Made by a program: the position numbers and the translations under genes. 64,000 nt of DNA from Hyphomicrobiaceae bacterium (GTDB lineage Bacteria; Pseudomonadota; Alphaproteobacteria; Rhizobiales; Hyphomicrobiaceae): positions 1-64,000 of the forward strand of contig WBUN01000007.1 of the NCBI GenBank assembly GCA_008933705.1, read 5' to 3'. This document shows, one piece after another, positions 59,414 to 64,000 of the stretch. The notes under the pieces are model-generated. The model did not search any database. It had not been told where the DNA came from and saw only the letters and a program-made list of their open reading frames with translations. Numbering within the stretch: the first letter of the stretch is position 1; each line of letters starts with the position of its first letter.

Positions 59414-60799
59414 ATGGATAGCCTTGAGACGGATCTGTTTGTCATAGGCGGCGGCTCGGGCGGCGTGCGCGCCGCGCGGATCGCCGCCAGCCATGGCGCC
59501 CGCGTCATGATCGCCGAAGAGTACCGGATGGGCGGCACCTGCGTCATTCGCGGGTGCGTGCCGAAGAAGCTGTTCGCCTACGCCTCGCATTTCAGCCACG
59601 ATTTTGCGGATGCGGCCGGCTTCGGCTGGACCGTGCCGCCCGCGACCTTCGACTGGCCGACCCTGATCGCCAACAAGGACAAGGAGATCGCGCGGCTGGA
59701 AGCGGCTTACACTTCCAATGTCGAGAAATCCGGCGCACAGGTCATCAGGTCGCGCGCCGTGTTCGAGGATCCGCATACGTTGGTGCTCGATGACGGCAAG
59801 AAAATCCGCGCGAAATACATCCTGATCGCCACCGGCGGCGCGCCGAACCACGGCAAGATGATCCCCGGCATCGAGCATGTGATTTCCTCGAACGAGGCGT
59901 TTCATCTGCCCGCATTGCCGAAGCGCATCGTGATCCAGGGCGGCGGCTATATCGCGCTGGAATTCGCCTGCATCTTCGCCGGCCTCGGCTCCGACGTGAC
60001 GGTGATCTATCGCGGCGACAACATTCTGCGCGGCTTCGACGACGATGTGCGCGCCCATGTCCGCGCCGAGATGGAGAAGGACGGCATCACGCTCCTCACC
60101 GGCTGCACGGTGGACAAGATCGAGAAGCACGGCGACGAGTACACCTCGCATCTGTCGAACGGCTCCAGCATCGCCTCCGACAAGGTGATGTTCGCCATCG
60201 GCCGCCATCCCAACGTCGCCAATCTCGGGCTGGAGAAGGCGGGTGTTGCCATCAATCCGAAGAACGGCGGTATCGCCGTCAACGAATTCTCGCAAAGCTC
60301 GGTACCACATATCTACGCGGTCGGCGACGTCACCCATCGCTTCAACCTGACCCCGGTGGCGATCCGCGAAGGCCATGCCTTCGCCGACACCGTGTTCGGC
60401 AAGCGCGAGGTGAAGGTCGATCACGCCGATATTCCAACGGCCGTGTTCACGCAGCCGCAGGTCGGCACCGTCGGCCTGACGGAGGCGCAGGCGCGGGCCC
60501 AGTTCGCTGTCGTCGATGTCTACAAGACTACCTTCCGCCCGCTGAAGGCGACCCTGTCAGGCAGCCAGTCGCGGGTGCTGATGAAGCTGGTGGTGGATGG
60601 TGCGAGCGACCGCGTGCTCGGCTGCCATATCGTCGGGCCGGAAGCGGCCGAACTCACTCAGGTCATCGCCATCGCCGTGAAGATGAAGGCGACAAAGGCC
60701 GACTTCGACGCCACTATGGCGCTGCACCCGACCTCCGCCGAGGAGCTCGTGACGATGCGCACCCGTACTGCACGTTACGCGCGCGACGCGGCGGCGTAG
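59414..60799 (+). CDS. gor: Glutathione-disulfide reductase
   Basis: A 461-residue FAD/NADPH enzyme. FAD loop DLFVIGGGSGGVRAARIAA, redox cysteines in GGTCVIRGCVPKKLF, NADPH loop IQGGGYIALEFACIFAGLG with YRGDNILRGFD, and C-terminal active-site HPTSAEELVTMR are all present. It reduces GSSG to GSH. The ATG at 59414 is used; an upstream TTG is open. Its composition is closer to chromosomal genes than to the other cargo, so it may have a separate origin. Presence beside dehydrogenase genes suggests protection against aldehydes or peroxide, but this is inference. Confidence 0.94.
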   Translation: MDSLETDLFVIGGGSGGVRAARIAASHGARVMIAEEYRMGGTCVIRGCVPKKLFAYASHFSHDFADAAGFGWTVPPATFDWPTLIANKDKEIARLEAAYTSNVEKSGAQVIRSRAVFEDPHTLVLDDGKKIRAKYILIATGGAPNHGKMIPGIEHVISSNEAFHLPALPKRIVIQGGGYIALEFACIFAGLGSDVTVIYRGDNILRGFDDDVRAHVRAEMEKDGITLLTGCTVDKIEKHGDEYTSHLSNGSSIASDKVMFAIGRHPNVANLGLEKAGVAINPKNGGIAVNEFSQSSVPHIYAVGDVTHRFNLTPVAIREGHAFADTVFGKREVKVDHADIPTAVFTQPQVGTVGLTEAQARAQFAVVDVYKTTFRPLKATLSGSQSRVLMKLVVDGASDRVLGCHIVGPEAAELTQVIAIAVKMKATKADFDATMALHPTSAEELVTMRTRTARYARDAAA

Positions 60800-60871
60800 A
60801 AAGCTCAGTTCCGATCGATTATGCGAGTTCAGGCCATGAGCGCGCCGTTATGCGGTGCCGCCAAAACTCAC

Positions 60872-60911
60872 TTGACAATACGGTTGTGATCGTACCAAAC
60901 TGGTCCGACCA
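60872..60911 (+). promoter_or_regulatory. Promoter and GntR/FadR-type operator 4 (before acyl-CoA ligase)
   Basis: TTGACA at 60872-60877 is a good -35; the -10 would fall near 60893-60900, inside TACCAAACTGGTCCGACCA (60893-60911), the fourth operator. Regulator binding here would block RNA polymerase. It lies 107 bp upstream of the ligase ATG. Confidence 0.6.
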
Positions 60912-61017
60912 ATATCGGTGAACTACCCAGCAAAGAATAACCTCGCCATCCGCAGTTGCTTGTAGTCGAGGTGCTGGATGCGAAATTTCGGTTCTGGCGA
61001 AGAAGATTGGGCCCGCC

Positions 61018-62574
61018 ATGGAAGTGGATTTTTTGACTGACCTGCCGCGACGCATCCACCTCATTGTGAATGAGGGGGCCAAAGCAGGAGCCTCCCGGCC
61101 GGCCATTACTGACGAGCAGGGCATCGTCTGGTCCTATCGAAGATTGATCGATACGATCGAGGCCGTCGCAGGTGATATGGCGCGTCTAGGAATCCGTCCC
61201 GGTGATCGGGTCATGGTGGTGGGCGAGAACTCAATTAGCGCCATCGTCCTGATGTATGCGGTCAGCCGGCTTGATGCGTGGGCAGTGATGACGAACGCCC
61301 GGCTCGGCCCGCACGAACTGGACGCCATTGAGAGTGATTGCAAACCCAGACGCGTATTCTATACGCACGGAATATCGGCGGAAGCAGACGCAGCGGCGTG
61401 CCGGCGCGGGGCCGAAGCCGAAACATTCACAGGGATTGGAGCGATCAAGGTAGGTAAGCTGGAGGCGAGCACCGTCCCAGAGGAGGTCTATGAGGATCCT
61501 GCCCGCCAGGTTGCTGTTCTCATCTACACGACTGGAACCACCGGTCGCCCGAAGGGAGTGATGCTCAGTCACCGCAACCTCGCTTACGTGGCGGGCCGAG
61601 GCAAAAGAACCAACACGCTCTTTCCCGAGGACGTCACGCTCTGCGTTATGCCGATCTCTCATTCGTACGGGCTGACGTTGCTGCAAGGTATGCTGTTCGC
61701 TGGCGCGCACCTGAGGATCATGCCGAGGTTCTCTCTCACGCGAGCAATCGATGCCGTCGTGAATGGTTCATTGACCATCTTCACTGCTGTTCCCGCGCTG
61801 CTGTCGCGGATCATTGCTTACGTCGATCAGAACAACATCAAGCTCACGCCCAATAACCTTCGGTATGTCTATACAGGAACGGCACCGCTCGATCTGTCTC
61901 TGCGACAGAGCGTCGAGCGAGCGTTCGGCGTGGTGCTCCACAATGGTTACGGACTGACTGAGACGTCTCCGACCATCAGTCGGACGGTGTATGCCATCGG
62001 CAGTAACGAAATCAATATCGGACCGCCAATCCCGGGAATCGAAACCAAGATCGTTGGACCTGATGGGCGGGAAGTACCCGATGGCGAAGCGGGCGAACTG
62101 CTCGTTCGCGGGCCTAACGTGATGTTGGGGTACTATGGTCAGCCGGACATGACCGCGGCGGCGATCGATCGCGAAGGGTATTTGAAGACCGGAGATATCG
62201 TCAGCCGGTCGCCCGGCGGTGAACTGGTGATCCAGGGGCGGTCGAAGGAGCTAATTATCAGGTCCGGCTTCAACGTCTATCCGCCCGAAATCGAGGCTGT
62301 CCTCAATACTCATCCGGCGGTTCTAAATTCCGCGGTAGTCGGGCGATCAATCGAGGGCAACGAGGAAATTATCGCCTTCGTCGAGCCAACGCCTGGAAGT
62401 ACCATCGAAGTGGCCGAGTTGCTCGCACTCGTGGAGCGGCAACTGGCGCCATACAAGAAACCGCAGCAGATCATTGTCGTGCCGCAACTTCCGGTGGCTC
62501 CAAACGGGAAGATTAGAAAGCACGACTTGAAAAAGCACGCCGAGGAGTCGCTGTTAGCGGCTGACTCCGTTTAA
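61018..62574 (+). CDS. AMP-forming acyl-CoA synthetase (ligase)
   Basis: A 518-residue ANL enzyme. The P-loop is [22 protein letters not shown], followed by [12 protein letters not shown] (A5), [40 protein letters not shown] (A7/A8) and the catalytic Lys in [16 protein letters not shown] (A10). It activates a carboxylic acid as the adenylate and thioester. Substrate cannot be told from sequence. Operator 4 precedes it and the aldehyde dehydrogenase follows by 20 bp, so they probably form one operon. Confidence 0.93.
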   Translation: MEVDFLTDLPRRIHLIVNEGAKAGASRPAITDEQGIVWSYRRLIDTIEAVAGDMARLGIRPGDRVMVVGENSISAIVLMYAVSRLDAWAVMTNARLGPHELDAIESDCKPRRVFYTHGISAEADAAACRRGAEAETFTGIGAIKVGKLEASTVPEEVYEDPARQVAVLIYTTGTTGRPKGVMLSHRNLAYVAGRGKRTNTLFPEDVTLCVMPISHSYGLTLLQGMLFAGAHLRIMPRFSLTRAIDAVVNGSLTIFTAVPALLSRIIAYVDQNNIKLTPNNLRYVYTGTAPLDLSLRQSVERAFGVVLHNGYGLTETSPTISRTVYAIGSNEINIGPPIPGIETKIVGPDGREVPDGEAGELLVRGPNVMLGYYGQPDMTAAAIDREGYLKTGDIVSRSPGGELVIQGRSKELIIRSGFNVYPPEIEAVLNTHPAVLNSAVVGRSIEGNEEIIAFVEPTPGSTIEVAELLALVERQLAPYKKPQQIIVVPQLPVAPNGKIRKHDLKKHAEESLLAADSV

Positions 62575-62594
62575 CGAACTATAGACCGGGACGG

Positions 62595-64000
62595 ATGGAA
62601 ACGGTGACAAGTCGCGAGCAGGTGTACCCCGATACAAAGTTGTTCATCGATGGATCCTGGCGCGACGGAACGAGCGGAAAGGTCGAGCCCGTCCTTAATC
62701 CGGCGACGGGAAAATTTATCGGAACGGTCGCGCACGCGTCTATCCTCGATCTCGACCACGCACTCGAGTCCGCCGTGCGCGGGTTCGAATTGTGGCGGAG
62801 GACGTCATCCTTTGAGCGATACAAGTTGATGCGTGGAGCTGCCGAAAAGCTCCGCGAGCGAGCCGCCTCAATCGCGCGTATAATGACGCTCGAGCAAGGC
62901 AAGCCGCTGGGCGAGGCGAAGATGGAGGTGTTGCTCGGCGCAGACATCATCGACTGGTTCGCGGAGGAGGCGCGTCGATCTTACGGTCGGACCATTCCGT
63001 CTCGTTCCGGCGCCGTACAGCAGGTCGTGATCCGTGAGCCGGTTGGGCCTGTCGCCGCCTTCACGCCGTGGAATTTTCCGATCAACCAAGCCGTCAGGAA
63101 GATATCGGCTGCGATGGCGGCCGGGTGTTCCGTGATTCTGAAGGGCCCCGAAGAAACGCCGGCAAGTTGTGCGGCTCTGGTCAATGCTTTTGTCGATGCC
63201 GGCTTGCCCTCCGGTGTCCTCAATCTCGTTTTCGGTGTGCCGTCCCACATATCGGAATACTTGATTGCCCACCCTGTCATTCGCAAGATTTCGTTCACGG
63301 GTTCGACGCCAGTCGGGAAGCGGCTTGCGGCTCTCGCTGGAAGTCACATGAAGCGCGTTACAATGGAGCTAGGTGGACATGCGCCTGCGCTAGTCTTCGA
63401 AGACGCGGATGTCAAACAAGCGGCAAAATTGCTGTCCGCGGCAAAGTTCAGGAACGCCGGCCAGGTTTGTGTTTCTCCGACTCGGTTCATGGTCCATGAA
63501 CGGGTCTACGACGACTTCGTTGAACAATTCACCGCTGCTGCCAAAGCTCTCGTCGTCGGGGACGGCCTCGACGAAGCGACCCAAATGGGACCACTAGCCA
63601 ATCTCCGTCGAGTCGAGGCGATGGACGCGCTGGTCTCGGATGCCGTTCAACGCGGCGCGCGCATCCGGACAGGTGGAAGACGCCTGCGCAACGATGGCTT
63701 CTTCTTTCAACCGACGGTTCTGACGGACGTGCCTTTGGACTCGCGCATTATGAACGAGGAGCCATTCGGCCCTGTTGTGCCAATCGCGTCGTTCTCGACA
63801 TTCGAGGATGCCATGGTCGAAGCGAATCGGCTCCCTTATGGCCTCGCTGCATATGCGTATACGAAGTCAGCGGCGACGATCGGCGCGCTCGGCTCGATCG
63901 TGGAGAGTGGAATGGTGTCGATCAACCACCAAGGCCTTGCCTTACCGGAGACTCCCTTCGGAGGAATCAAGGACTCCGGATACGGTTCGGAAGGCGGTAC
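62595..64000 (+). CDS. NAD(P)-dependent aldehyde dehydrogenase (3' end beyond window)
   Basis: The frame from the ATG at 62595 ([12 protein letters not shown]) is open to the window end, giving 468 residues of an expected 480-490. Conserved segments are [34 protein letters not shown], the general-base Glu in [18 protein letters not shown], the nucleophile Cys in [13 protein letters not shown], and [10 protein letters not shown]. It resembles the succinate-semialdehyde dehydrogenase group. It would oxidise the aldehyde made by the GMC enzyme to the acid used by the ligase 20 bp upstream. Confidence 0.93.
   Translation, partial: METVTSREQVYPDTKLFIDGSWRDGTSGKVEPVLNPATGKFIGTVAHASILDLDHALESAVRGFELWRRTSSFERYKLMRGAAEKLRERAASIARIMTLEQGKPLGEAKMEVLLGADIIDWFAEEARRSYGRTIPSRSGAVQQVVIREPVGPVAAFTPWNFPINQAVRKISAAMAAGCSVILKGPEETPASCAALVNAFVDAGLPSGVLNLVFGVPSHISEYLIAHPVIRKISFTGSTPVGKRLAALAGSHMKRVTMELGGHAPALVFEDADVKQAAKLLSAAKFRNAGQVCVSPTRFMVHERVYDDFVEQFTAAAKALVVGDGLDEATQMGPLANLRRVEAMDALVSDAVQRGARIRTGGRRLRNDGFFFQPTVLTDVPLDSRIMNEEPFGPVVPIASFSTFEDAMVEANRLPYGLAAYAYTKSAATIGALGSIVESGMVSINHQGLALPETPFGGIKDSGYGSEGG

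Overview
The window looks like a high-GC alphaproteobacterial chromosome of the order Hyphomicrobiales (Rhizobiales). The evidence is the mix of families typical of that order (DUF6456, DUF5330, DUF1491, DUF1214/DUF1254, DUF930), the ruvC-ruvA-ruvB-ybgC order, the zapA-6S RNA-5-formyl-THF cyclo-ligase order, and CtrA-type TTAA-N7-TTAA boxes. I cannot fix the genus.

Positions 1 to about 31,520 are core chromosome. In order they hold: an orphan DnaA-C-terminal-domain protein and DUF6456 protein; SufE; envelope and small conserved proteins; a secreted caspase-like protease; a class A penicillin-binding protein with two DUF1214/1254 partners; a MotA-like/OmpA-like membrane pair; an inositol-monophosphatase-family enzyme; a methyltransferase-like/MTHFR-like pair behind a cluster of GTGGGA half-sites; a Sel1-repeat protein; a ThiE-like protein; class I aldolase; GAPDH; zapA, 6S RNA and 5-FCL; a YmdB-type phosphoesterase; YebC; RidA; and the RuvCAB resolvasome, whose ruvA and ruvB are separated by a TauE-type permease and two small Cys-rich secreted paralogues.

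At about 31,520 the gene ybgC, normally the first gene of the Tol-Pal cluster, is cut after codon 42. From there to the window end lies an integrative and conjugative element (ICE); its other end is not in view. Its serine recombinase points back across the junction and has no stop at the element's edge, so its frame runs on into chromosomal antisense. The backbone is ParB, DUF2958, DUF736 and DUF932 proteins, a Cro-like repressor, a QseM-like DUF2285 protein, an FseA-like DUF6499/DUF2285 activator split by a +1 frameshift, an RdfS-like excisionase, a replication initiator with three iterons, DUF2840, a TraF-type peptidase, a lytic transglycosylase, a relaxase behind a repeat-rich oriT candidate, a Phd/VapC pair, TenA, a TraG coupling protein and a CopG-type protein. 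The trb mating-channel genes that usually follow are absent from the window.

From about 52,300 the element carries catabolic cargo of visibly lower GC: broken TetR and enoyl-CoA hydratase genes, a GMC alcohol oxidase/dehydrogenase, a CaiB-type CoA transferase, a complete IS1380-family insertion, a FadR-type GntR regulator, glutathione reductase, an acyl-CoA ligase and an aldehyde dehydrogenase that runs off the window. Four near-identical 19-bp operators precede the GMC, CoA-transferase, regulator/gor and ligase genes, so these probably form one regulon for oxidising an alcohol to an acid and activating it with CoA. The most unusual observations are the paired, covarying structured leaders before parB and the DUF932 gene, the frameshifted activator, the recombinase fused across the attachment site and the four-site regulon.
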